A stretch of DNA of 64,000 bases from Cognatitamlana onchidii. Its GTDB lineage: Bacteria > Bacteroidota > Bacteroidia > Flavobacteriales > Flavobacteriaceae. Location: the NCBI RefSeq assembly GCF_004804355.1, contig NZ_SRWZ01000002.1, positions 310,001 to 374,000 on the forward strand, in the 5' to 3' direction. Made by a program: the position numbers and the translations under genes. The notes under the pieces are model-generated. The model was given only the letters and a program-made list of their open reading frames with translations, had not been told where the DNA came from and made no database searches. This document shows positions 9,385-18,725 of this stretch, in pieces (the stretch's first letter is position 1; the number at the start of each line of letters is the position of its first letter).

Positions 9385-12300
9385 ATGATACATCCTGTAA
9401 AAGCTTGGAAAGAAGATGTTGTAATACCAACTTATGAGATTGGTGAGCCCGAAAAGAACCCCATCTTTTTAGAAAAACGGGTGTACCAGGGGAGTAGTGG
9501 TGCTGTATACCCTCATCCTGTCATCGAAAAAATAAGTGATAAGAAAATTGATAAAGTATGGCATGCTATTTTTATTGAGAATGCCTACATAAAAATCATG
9601 CTACTACCTGAACTTGGAGGTCGTGTACAAATGGCATACGATAAAGTAAAACGACGTCACTTTGTGTATTACAATCATGTTATAAAACCTGCTTTGGTAG
9701 GTTTAACAGGACCTTGGATTTCTGGAGGTATAGAATTCAACTGGCCGCAACATCACCGCCCTTCTACGTACGCCCCTGTAGACGCTTTAATTGAAGAGAA
9801 TAATGATGGCAGTATCACCGTTTGGTGTAGTGAGGTAGAACGTATGTTTCGTACAAAAGGGATGGCAGGTTTTACATTATACCCAGACAAAGCGTATCTA
9901 GAAATTAAGGTAAAATTATACAACAGAACGCCGCACCCACAAACCTTTTTATGGTGGGCTAATCCTGCAGTTGCTGTGAACGACCATTACCAATCAGTCT
10001 TTCCACCAGATGTAAATGCGGTTTTCGATCACGGTAAACGAGATGTTTCCGATTTTCCTGTAGCTACTGGCGAATATTATAAAGTGGATTATGCCCCTGG
10101 TACAGACATCTCTAAATATAAAAACATTCCCGTACCTACATCGTATATGGCCATAAAGTCGGAATACAATTTTGTTGGTGGTTACGAAAACGACACCAAA
10201 GGTGGTTTGCTACATGTGGCGGACCATCACCAATCGCCTGGAAAAAAACAGTGGACCTGGGGTAATGGCGATTTTGGATATGCCTGGGATAGAAATCTAA
10301 CAGATAATGATGGTCCATACATAGAACTCATGTGTGGGGTTTACACAGACAATCAACCTGATTTTAGCTGGTTGCAGCCTTACGAAGAAAAGAGTTTTAA
10401 GCAGTATTTCATGCCCTACCGTGATTTGGGTATCGTTAAAAATGCGACTAAAGAAGCCATGCTAAATCTGGAAGAAGAAAACGGTAATTATACGCTCAAG
10501 GCTTACACTACTGCCGTTTATAAAAACGCAACAATTACTCTTGAATCTGAAGGTAAAATTATTATAGAAGAGACTTTAGATTTTTCACCAGAAATGAGCT
10601 TCGAAAAAGAAGTTTTGGATGCAATCAATACAAAAGATTTATACATTAAGTTAGAAGATAACACTGGTGTTATTTTGGTTGATTGGGATAGTGAAAAGGA
10701 AGAACAAAAACCCATTCCCGAGGCTGCTAAACCTGCAAAAGATCCCGAGGGCATCAACTCTACAGAACAACTTTATCTAAGAGGTTTGCATTTAGAGCAA
10801 TACAGGCATGCCACGTATTCGCCCACAGATTATTACCTAGAAGCTTTAAGAAGAGAGCCCACTGATGTTCGCAATAATAACGCTATGGGTTTATGGTACA
10901 TGAAACGCGGACAATTAACCAAAGCCGAGCCTTATTTTAGACAAGCTATAGAAACCTTAACAGAGCGAAACCCTAATCCTTATGATGGAGAACCTTTATT
11001 TAATTTGGGTTTATGCCTCCAATTTCAAAATAAAACAAAAGAAGCGTACGATTACTTCTTTAAATCGACATGGAATGGCGCATGGCAGGATAGTGGTTTT
11101 TTTCATTGTGCGCAATTAGATGCCATACGTAAAGACTACCATAGAGCGCTTGAAATTATAGACCGTTCTTTGTGTCGAAACTGGCATAACCAAAAAGGAC
11201 GCCATTTAAAAGTGATTTTGTTACGCAAAACAAATGCTATTGAAGCCGCTAATAAACTAGCAGAGGATTCTTTAGAACTAGACCGTTTTAATTTTGGAAT
11301 ACTTTTCGAACAGTATCTTTTAATAAAAGATACCAAAATTTTGCAACAGCTGAAAGCCTTGATGCGAGGTTACGAGCATAACTTTATAGAGTTTTCTTTA
11401 GATTATGCTGCTGCTGGTTTTTACCAGGAAGCCCTAGAGTTTATAAATTTGTATTTACATACTGCTGAAAACGTATATCCCATGGCACAGTATTTTAAAG
11501 CCTATTACACATTACAATTAGGTGATAAAAATACAGCAGCCTCATTATTTAAAACCGCAGCACAATTAGCGCCAGATTATTGTTTTCCGCATCGTATTGA
11601 AGAATTAACAGTGCTTCAAACAGCAACTGCTATTAACCCAAAAGATGCTAAAGCTTGGTATTATCTAGGGAATTTTTGGTATGGCGCAAGACAACATGAA
11701 GAGGCTATGGTATCTTGGGAAAAATCAAGAGATATAGACGGTACATTTCCAACTGTACATAGAAATTTGGCATTAGGTTATTACAATAAGCAGAACAACC
11801 CCAAGAAGGCAAAAGACGCTTTAGAAAAGGCATATGCACTTAATCCATCTGATGCTCGTGTGCTTATGGAATTAGATCAGTTATATAAAAAGTTAAATAT
11901 CGATATATCGACTCGTTTAGATATTCTAGAAAAAGCACCCGAACAGGTTAATTTTAGAGATGATTTATATTTAGAATACATTACGCTATTAAATCTATCG
12001 GGTAAAGAAGAGAAAGCTTTACGTTTAATCAATGCCCGCAAATTTCACCCATGGGAAGGAGGCGAAGGTAAAGTGCCAGCACAGTATTTATATAGCCACG
12101 TTGCCTTAGGTAAAAAAGCCCTTTTTAGAGGAGATTATAAAAATGCTATTACACATTTAAACGAAACATTTCATTACCCGCATCATTTAGGTGAAGGTAA
12201 GATATATGGTGCTCAAGAAAACGACTTCAATTATTGGTTAGGCTGCGCCTACGAAGGTCTAGGAGATACCGATAAAGCTAGATTACATTGGGGAAAAGCA

Positions 12301-12693
12301 TCTCAAGGTCTGTCTACTCCAGCTGCCGCAATGTATTATAACGATCAACAACCCGACAAGATTTTTTATCAAGGATTGTCACTGAAAAAGTTGGGATGTC
12401 ATTCTGAGGCAACTGAGCGTTTTGAAAAGTTAGTAAGTTTTGGTGAAAAGCAATTACAAGTGCCTTTTAAAATGGATTATTTTGCGGTGTCGCTTCCAGA
12501 CTTGTTAATTTTTGAGGACGATTTACAGATACGCCACGAACACTATTGCTACTATTTAATAGGCTTAGGATGCTTAGGTTTAGATAAGCTTGAATCAGCC
12601 CAGAATGCTTTTGAGCGTATCTTAAAGCAAAATAACTATCATATAGGTGCTTGTATACACCTAGAATATAGTAAACAATACCACACGATTTGA
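9385..12693 (+). CDS. DUF5107 domain protein with tetratricopeptide repeats
   Basis: A 1102-residue protein without a signal peptide, so probably cytoplasmic. The N-terminal ~400 residues match what is known as DUF5107, a beta-sandwich resembling aldose-epimerase-type sugar folds (LPELGGRVQMAYDKVKRR, SGGIEFNWPQHHRPS). From about residue 450 to the end it consists of TPR-like helical pairs (YYLEALRREPTDVRNNNAMG, AWYYLGNFWYGARQHEEAM). The function is not established; such proteins are recurrently found beside sugar transporters. It may act on or sense an imported mono- or oligosaccharide. It sits between the MFS transporter (16-bp gap) and the GH59-like gene (35-bp gap), so all three are probably one transcript. 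Confidence 0.75.
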   Translation: MIHPVKAWKEDVVIPTYEIGEPEKNPIFLEKRVYQGSSGAVYPHPVIEKISDKKIDKVWHAIFIENAYIKIMLLPELGGRVQMAYDKVKRRHFVYYNHVIKPALVGLTGPWISGGIEFNWPQHHRPSTYAPVDALIEENNDGSITVWCSEVERMFRTKGMAGFTLYPDKAYLEIKVKLYNRTPHPQTFLWWANPAVAVNDHYQSVFPPDVNAVFDHGKRDVSDFPVATGEYYKVDYAPGTDISKYKNIPVPTSYMAIKSEYNFVGGYENDTKGGLLHVADHHQSPGKKQWTWGNGDFGYAWDRNLTDNDGPYIELMCGVYTDNQPDFSWLQPYEEKSFKQYFMPYRDLGIVKNATKEAMLNLEEENGNYTLKAYTTAVYKNATITLESEGKIIIEETLDFSPEMSFEKEVLDAINTKDLYIKLEDNTGVILVDWDSEKEEQKPIPEAAKPAKDPEGINSTEQLYLRGLHLEQYRHATYSPTDYYLEALRREPTDVRNNNAMGLWYMKRGQLTKAEPYFRQAIETLTERNPNPYDGEPLFNLGLCLQFQNKTKEAYDYFFKSTWNGAWQDSGFFHCAQLDAIRKDYHRALEIIDRSLCRNWHNQKGRHLKVILLRKTNAIEAANKLAEDSLELDRFNFGILFEQYLLIKDTKILQQLKALMRGYEHNFIEFSLDYAAAGFYQEALEFINLYLHTAENVYPMAQYFKAYYTLQLGDKNTAASLFKTAAQLAPDYCFPHRIEELTVLQTATAINPKDAKAWYYLGNFWYGARQHEEAMVSWEKSRDIDGTFPTVHRNLALGYYNKQNNPKKAKDALEKAYALNPSDARVLMELDQLYKKLNIDISTRLDILEKAPEQVNFRDDLYLEYITLLNLSGKEEKALRLINARKFHPWEGGEGKVPAQYLYSHVALGKKALFRGDYKNAITHLNETFHYPHHLGEGKIYGAQENDFNYWLGCAYEGLGDTDKARLHWGKASQGLSTPAAAMYYNDQQPDKIFYQGLSLKKLGCHSEATERFEKLVSFGEKQLQVPFKMDYFAVSLPDLLIFEDDLQIRHEHYCYYLIGLGCLGLDKLESAQNAFERILKQNNYHIGACIHLEYSKQYHTI

Positions 12694-12728
12694 TAAATAA
12701 TATTTTTTAATCCATAACAAAAAATAAC

Positions 12729-15041
12729 ATGACTACAAGAGTATTAATTTTCTTTTTCTTTTGTTTAAACTTAACAGCACAAACACTAGATGTTAAAGAT
12801 TTAAAATGCGAAACCCAAACCAATCCAGAAGGTATAACAAAAGCTAGACCAAGTTTTAGTTGGACTTTTGTTGGTGATAGTATAAGTACCCAACAGGGTG
12901 GTTTTCGTATTATGATGGCTACCACCATTGAAAAATTGAAGTATCCAGATTTATGGGATACAGGGCCAACAAGTAAATCGGAAACAGGACCCTATCAATA
13001 CCTTGGAGAACCTTTAAAATCTGGACAAAAAGTGTACTGGCGAGTAACCGTTTGGGGTAATAATAGAGGAGTAAAGCATAGCGAACCTGCTTGGTTTACT
13101 ATGGGCGACATAAAAAATCCTGAAAAAACTTTTGAACCACCAGTATTAAAAAGAGAAGGTGGTATTGTAAAAATTAATATCAATAAAAATGATACAGGTC
13201 GTGTTTTTGAGGGTATTGGAGGTGTAAGTGCAGGTGCTTCTACAGATTTACTCTACGATTACAAAGACCCCTATCGTAGTCAAATTTTAGATATTTTATT
13301 CAAACCAAAGTTTGGTGCTGCTTTTCAACACTTAAAAGTAGAATTAGGTGGAGGTGAAAACTCAACATGTGGGTCTGAACCTTCGCATGCAATTACCAGA
13401 GAAGAGCTAAAAAATCCAGTGTCAAGAGGGTATGAATTTTGGTTTATGAAAGAAGCCAAAAACAGAAATCCTGATGTAATATTAGAATATTTACCATGGA
13501 GTTTTCCTGGGTATTTAAAAGAAAATATTTACACAAAAGAATCTGCCGAATATTTTGTGTCGTTTTTAGATGTCGCTAAAAGAGACTGGGATTTAGATTT
13601 GGATTGGGTAGCCGCTGCCGAAAACGAAAATTATACTGATAGAGACTGGTTGGTAAATAACGTTCGCCCTTTACTAGATGCAAGAGGGTATAAAAATGTA
13701 AAAATTCAGGGGCCAGATGATAATAGTGGCGATTGGCAAATATTCGAAGAATTGGAAAAAGACCCAGAGTTTAATACTATAATAAAAGCAGTAGGTTATC
13801 ACTACGTAACAGGTCGTGAGTTTAATGAGAATATGGTGGACGGGCGAGGCAGGCCTACAACAGCCAAAGCTAAAGCCACTGGCACACCACTTTGGGCTAG
13901 TGAAGATTGGAGTTGGACAGGTAAAGATTGGGGTGGTGCAGGGGCACTAAATTTAGCACGTCTATATAATAAATTTTACATTCGAGATAAAATTACCAAA
14001 ACATTAATTTGGGCACCTATTGGTTCTATTTATGAATCGGTTACTTGGGATAAAGCAGGCGCCATGAAGGCTAATAGTCCTTGGAGTGGCTATTACGAGG
14101 TATGGCCAACCATTTGGGCTACAGCCCATACTACACAATTTGCAGAGCCACTTACATGGCAGTATTTAGATGGAGCATGTGGACTGTTTGATAAAAGCAC
14201 TTACAAAGGAAGTTGTGTAACACTGAAAGAAAAAGATGGTTCTCACTGGAGTATGATTGTATGTACTGAAGAAACTGAAACCATTGAAGTGAAAATTGAA
14301 AAAGGATTATCTAACGAAATAGTACAGGTCTGGAAATCTGATGCCAACAATCAATTTATACAACAGGAAGCAATCAAACCCAAAAAAGGTGCATTTACTA
14401 TTAAATTAGACCCAAAGTGTATTTACTCGCTAACCACAACAACAGGGCAACAAAAGGGAAGTTATAATATACCAGAAGAAACCGCTTTTCCCTTTCCTTA
14501 CTCAGAAGATTATGAGGGTTGTAAGGAAAACGATTTACCTAAATACCATTCCGATCAAACAGGAAGTTTTGTTATTACAAAAAAGGAAGATGGTACAAAT
14601 TGTTTAATGCAGTTAAATCCAGAACAAGGCTATGATTGGATGCGTGTATACAGGCGCTCTAACATAAAACCGAATACCCTTATCGGCGATGTGAACTGGA
14701 AAGATTACACCTGTAGTGTGGATGTTTTTATTGAAAATGGCAATGTAGAATTAGGTGGGCGTGTTACCAGTAGCTATATAAAAGGCTACCGTTTTATGTT
14801 AACGAAAAACGGTACATGGCAATTGTTATTTCATAAAAAGGTATTGCAAGGAGGTGTTGTTAATAATTTTGATGGAAAGATCTGGCATAACCTAAAGTTG
14901 AAATTTAAAGACGAGACTATAGAAGCTTTTGTAGATGATGTTTTAATTACAAAAGTTAGTGACAAATTGAAAAACGGATATGTCATGTTGGGTAGTTCTT
15001 ATGATAATAATCTATTTGATAATCTAAAAATAATTCCATAA
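12729..15041 (+). CDS. GH59-like glycosidase with rhamnosidase-type N-terminal domain
   Basis: 770 residues with a signal peptide (about 1-18). Residues ~20-125 form the Fn3-like module normally found at the N-terminus of GH78 rhamnosidases (KCETQTNPEGITKARPSFSW). Residues ~155-560 align with galactocerebrosidase/GH59: GRVFEGIGGVSAG, DPYRSQILDILFKPKFGA, LKVELGGGENST, GYEFWFMKEAKNRNP and LPWSFPGYL. The likely acid/base is in AAENEN (about E300) and the likely nucleophile in LWASEDWS (about E392). The C-terminal ~170 residues look like a concanavalin/LamG-type jelly roll (about 600-770). Characterised GH59 enzymes are beta-galactosidases; galactose is not a main ulvan sugar, so the substrate is open. 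Confidence 0.8.
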   Translation: MTTRVLIFFFFCLNLTAQTLDVKDLKCETQTNPEGITKARPSFSWTFVGDSISTQQGGFRIMMATTIEKLKYPDLWDTGPTSKSETGPYQYLGEPLKSGQKVYWRVTVWGNNRGVKHSEPAWFTMGDIKNPEKTFEPPVLKREGGIVKININKNDTGRVFEGIGGVSAGASTDLLYDYKDPYRSQILDILFKPKFGAAFQHLKVELGGGENSTCGSEPSHAITREELKNPVSRGYEFWFMKEAKNRNPDVILEYLPWSFPGYLKENIYTKESAEYFVSFLDVAKRDWDLDLDWVAAAENENYTDRDWLVNNVRPLLDARGYKNVKIQGPDDNSGDWQIFEELEKDPEFNTIIKAVGYHYVTGREFNENMVDGRGRPTTAKAKATGTPLWASEDWSWTGKDWGGAGALNLARLYNKFYIRDKITKTLIWAPIGSIYESVTWDKAGAMKANSPWSGYYEVWPTIWATAHTTQFAEPLTWQYLDGACGLFDKSTYKGSCVTLKEKDGSHWSMIVCTEETETIEVKIEKGLSNEIVQVWKSDANNQFIQQEAIKPKKGAFTIKLDPKCIYSLTTTTGQQKGSYNIPEETAFPFPYSEDYEGCKENDLPKYHSDQTGSFVITKKEDGTNCLMQLNPEQGYDWMRVYRRSNIKPNTLIGDVNWKDYTCSVDVFIENGNVELGGRVTSSYIKGYRFMLTKNGTWQLLFHKKVLQGGVVNNFDGKIWHNLKLKFKDETIEAFVDDVLITKVSDKLKNGYVMLGSSYDNNLFDNLKIIP

Positions 15042-15044
15042 GAG

Positions 15045-15061
15045 ACATGACATTGCAGGAT
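15045..15061 (+). promoter_or_regulatory. 10-bp-period direct repeat operator (GH106)
   Basis: ACATGAC (15045-15051) and GCAGGAT (15055-15061), offset by 10 bp, 57 bp before the GTG start at 15119. TAACTTG at 15084-15090 is the matching promoter box. Confidence 0.55.
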
Positions 15062-15118
15062 GACAATAGCCTATTAATTTATGTAACTTGCAAAATGTTA
15101 GTTTTAAAATTTATATAA

Positions 15119-18100
15119 GTGAGTGTTCAAAAATCTAGTTTATTAGTTGTATTTGTATTACAAATACTTTGTTTTGGTTGCATTTCGTCAAATGAACAAA
15201 TTGTACAAGACAACAGTCCAAGTTTGGCCGAATTATCAGAAAACTTTAACTCACCTTTATTGCAATACCGTCCAGAGACCTGGTTTCACTTGAACGGGAA
15301 TAATATCTCAAAAGAAGGTTTGACATTAGATTTAGAAGCCATTAAAGCTGCGGGTTTACAGGGTATTCATTTATTTAATAAAGCTGGACGACCATATCCA
15401 AATGTGGAGCCTGTAAAAATTTTATCTCCAGAATGGGAAGACATGATTCGTCATGCGGCTGATGAATGTAAACGCCTAGGACTAAAGTTTACCATGCAAA
15501 ATTGCCCAGGATGGTCAATGACTGGTGGACCTTGGGTGCCAGTTGAAGAAGCACAACGCGAAGTTGTCGAAACGGTATATCGTGTTTCTGGAGGAAAATT
15601 ATTTGAAGAGAAATTAGAATTAGATGCGTTATACCATACGCCAGACTATGATTATAAAGATATCCAGGTTTTGGCATTTCCAACGCCTGAAGGCGATGAT
15701 TCGGAGCCGTTAAATCCTTTAAAAATAGAAACCAATAATGCTGTTGTGCCTTGGAGTGATATTTTCAATCCTAGTTCAAAAATTATTGTTACTAGGAAAA
15801 CAACACGGTTGGATAAACCTCTAAAAGCATATAGAGCAAGTGGCATATCTAAAGTTAATGAAGCTGAGACTTGGGTTAAAACAACATTTGAAACCCCAGT
15901 AACTTTAAGAACCATCAAATTTCCACAACTCCGTCATATTATTATGGGCACGGAATATCCCGTAATGGATGTGAGTATTAAGGTGCAAGCTCAGATCGAT
16001 GGTGAGTTAACAGATATTACAACTATAAACTTCCCAGATGCTAATTGGAATGATAGACGAAAACACTTAACCTTAACTATACCAGAAACAACATCTTCTG
16101 AATTTGTGTTTTCTTTTGGAGGCGTCCATATCATAGCACCTGAATTTATTAGGTTAAGCTCAATTCCAAAATTGCATAATCATGAGGCCAAAGCAGCCAA
16201 AGTATTAAGGCGACTTGAAAAAGAGGTACAGTATGATTATGCCAAAAACACAATTGTAGATTCAGAAAAAATCATCAACCTTACAGATAAAATGACTGCT
16301 GAAGGCAAATTAACTTGGGATGCTCCAGAGGGTAATTGGACGGTTGTACGTTTTGGGCATATTAATATGCGTTTAACTAACAAACCTGCAGTTCCCGAAG
16401 CCACAGGTTGGGAATCGAGTAAGCTTGATAAAGTGGCCATAGAAAATCATTTACGAAACGGCATGATTGGTAATTTGATTAAAGATGGTGGGCCCATTGG
16501 AGATGGAAAACTACATGGTCTGTTAATTGATAGTTGGGAAAGTCATGTACCAACCTGGACCATGAATTCTGAAGATCTGTTTGCCGAATTCCAAACACGA
16601 AGAGGTTATAGCATGAAAACCTATCTGCCAGCTACCATGGGATATATAGTAGATAGTCCTAAGGTGACCACTAAGTTTTTAAGAGATTTGAGACACACTA
16701 TGGATGAGTTGTTTATTGATAATTTCTTTAAACATTTTGCAACTGTGGCTCATGATATGGGTACCGAGGTTTATACCGAAGGGGCAGGAGGAGAAGTCTT
16801 ACCTATAGATCCCATGCGTTATTACGGTGTTAGTGATATTCCTATGACAGAGTTTTGGTATCCCAGTGCGCCATCGGCACAGAACGAGTACGCTAAGCCA
16901 ATTTATAACGCTGCATCGGCGACGCATTTATACAATAAACCTGTTTTGGCGGCCGAGGCTTGTACGCAAGTTGGTGTGCAGTGGAATGAGCATCCGTTCT
17001 CAGTTAAATATTTAATTGATTATAATTTTGCAAAAGGCGTCAATCATTTAGTGTTTCACACCTTTTCGCACACCCCACAAACAGAGGTGTATCCGGGTTC
17101 AAGCTTTGGTGGGAATATTGGGTTCCCTTTGGTGAGACAACAAACCTGGTGGCAATATATGCCAGATTGGATAGATTACCTAAGTAGAAATCAATATATA
17201 TTACAACAAGGTGAATATGTGGCCGATGTCCTTTGGTATTATGGAGACCATTATGAGCGTCCACCATTTGATCTAGATGAATTCCCAAAAGGCTACCGTT
17301 TTGATTATTTAAATGCAGAAATTTTACATGATAAATTAAGCATGAAAAATGGTAAAATACATGTTGAAAATGCAGGAGATTACAGAGTAATTATGCTTAG
17401 AGATTCAGAAAGCATGCTACTTTCAACACTTAAGAAATTAGAAGCTTTAGTCAAAGCAGGTGCCATAATATTGGGTAATAAGCCTACAGATTCTCCAAGC
17501 TTGATGGATAATGATGAAGACATAAAAGTACTTAAGTCAATTTCTGATAAGCTCTGGGGAACAACCAAAAGTGGTGTAAAACAGACTGGTAAAGGAAAAG
17601 TATACTGGGGTAAAACTTTAGATGCTGTTTTAGAAGAAGAACGTATTGCTCCTGATGTTATTACACCAAAAGAATTAGACGTTAATTGGATTCATCGTGA
17701 AACAAAGGATGCCGATTTTTATTTCGTGGCATCAAAGGAAGAAAATCCTGTAAATTTAGCCTTGAGTTTTAGAGTGAATAACCTTGCACCTCAATTATGG
17801 AATGCTTTTACAGGTGAACAACAAGATGCCAAAATTTGGAAATCTACAGAGAACCGAACTAATGTCGCGCTGTCACTAGCACCATATGGAAGTACGATTG
17901 TCGTATTTTCTAAAACTAATGATAAACCTGTGGCCTCTAAATTAACTCATAATGATGAAGTGCTATTAAATTCAGAAACAGGTTGGTTTAAAGTTCTAAA
18001 GCAAGAAGTTGTTCCTCAATTAACCTGGAAAGATGACGAATTTATAGCCTCAATGTCTGGTCCGTATGTGTTTCATCAAAACGGAAAAGAAACTAAAAAG

Positions 18101-18586
18101 GAAGTTTCTGTTAAAGACAAATTGATTCAAAATGATTGGCAATTATCTTTTAAAGAAGGCTGGGATACGCCAGGAACTATAGAGGTTTCAGAATTAAGAT
18201 CCTTAACAGAACTTAAGAATGACGCTGTAAAACATTATTCTGGAACTACTACGTATGTAAAAACAATCAATTTAGGTGAGATAGGCAAGCATACTCTTTT
18301 AGATTTAGGAGAAGTTGCTAATATTGCCGAATTATGGTGTAATGGTAAAAGAGTAGGTGTAAAATGGGCGCCGCCTTACACATTTGATATTAGTAGCTTT
18401 ATTGAAAAAGGTGATAATACCTTTGAAGTTAAAGTAACCAATACATGGAGAAATCAGCTTATATTCGATAATTCTCGACCAAAAGCAGACAAGAGAACTT
18501 GGACCACCAATCCGCCTAAAAAGAATGAAACTGAGTTGGAAATTGCTGGGTTAATAGGACCTGTGCTTCTAAAGGTAATTAACTAA
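15119..18586 (+). CDS. GH106-type alpha-L-rhamnosidase, lipoprotein
   Basis: 1155 residues starting at GTG, chosen because it gives a complete lipoprotein signal (FGC, C21) and no earlier in-frame ATG is better placed. Family features: RPETWFHLNGNNISKEGL, the NCPGWSMTGGPW motif, LIDSWESH and YTEGAGGEV in the catalytic domain, and AEACTQVGVQWNEHP. The C-terminus is a GH2-like jelly roll (LWCNGKRVGVKWAPPYTFDI). GH106 inverting enzymes release non-reducing alpha-L-rhamnose; here they would trim desulfated ulvan oligosaccharides in the periplasm. It has its own operator at 15045-15061. Two further GH106-like genes lie at 55974 and 62238. Confidence 0.85.
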   Translation: MSVQKSSLLVVFVLQILCFGCISSNEQIVQDNSPSLAELSENFNSPLLQYRPETWFHLNGNNISKEGLTLDLEAIKAAGLQGIHLFNKAGRPYPNVEPVKILSPEWEDMIRHAADECKRLGLKFTMQNCPGWSMTGGPWVPVEEAQREVVETVYRVSGGKLFEEKLELDALYHTPDYDYKDIQVLAFPTPEGDDSEPLNPLKIETNNAVVPWSDIFNPSSKIIVTRKTTRLDKPLKAYRASGISKVNEAETWVKTTFETPVTLRTIKFPQLRHIIMGTEYPVMDVSIKVQAQIDGELTDITTINFPDANWNDRRKHLTLTIPETTSSEFVFSFGGVHIIAPEFIRLSSIPKLHNHEAKAAKVLRRLEKEVQYDYAKNTIVDSEKIINLTDKMTAEGKLTWDAPEGNWTVVRFGHINMRLTNKPAVPEATGWESSKLDKVAIENHLRNGMIGNLIKDGGPIGDGKLHGLLIDSWESHVPTWTMNSEDLFAEFQTRRGYSMKTYLPATMGYIVDSPKVTTKFLRDLRHTMDELFIDNFFKHFATVAHDMGTEVYTEGAGGEVLPIDPMRYYGVSDIPMTEFWYPSAPSAQNEYAKPIYNAASATHLYNKPVLAAEACTQVGVQWNEHPFSVKYLIDYNFAKGVNHLVFHTFSHTPQTEVYPGSSFGGNIGFPLVRQQTWWQYMPDWIDYLSRNQYILQQGEYVADVLWYYGDHYERPPFDLDEFPKGYRFDYLNAEILHDKLSMKNGKIHVENAGDYRVIMLRDSESMLLSTLKKLEALVKAGAIILGNKPTDSPSLMDNDEDIKVLKSISDKLWGTTKSGVKQTGKGKVYWGKTLDAVLEEERIAPDVITPKELDVNWIHRETKDADFYFVASKEENPVNLALSFRVNNLAPQLWNAFTGEQQDAKIWKSTENRTNVALSLAPYGSTIVVFSKTNDKPVASKLTHNDEVLLNSETGWFKVLKQEVVPQLTWKDDEFIASMSGPYVFHQNGKETKKEVSVKDKLIQNDWQLSFKEGWDTPGTIEVSELRSLTELKNDAVKHYSGTTTYVKTINLGEIGKHTLLDLGEVANIAELWCNGKRVGVKWAPPYTFDISSFIEKGDNTFEVKVTNTWRNQLIFDNSRPKADKRTWTTNPPKKNETELEIAGLIGPVLLKVIN

Positions 18587-18642
18587 CTTTTTCGTTATCG
18601 GGTTTATTTATTTTGATGATTACGAGTTTATTAATCACTTCA

Positions 18643-18659
18643 TCAGGACACTTCATGAC
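18643..18659 (+). promoter_or_regulatory. 10-bp-period direct repeat operator (first PL24)
   Basis: TCAGGAC (18643-18649) and TCATGAC (18653-18659), offset by 10 bp, 66 bp before the ATG at 18726. TAATTTG at 18682-18688 follows 23 bp after the repeat. Confidence 0.6.
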
Positions 18660-18725
18660 AATTTTTAGAAAAAAAACTATGTAATTTGTTACATATTATA
18701 TGATGTACCAGTTAAAAAAAATATT

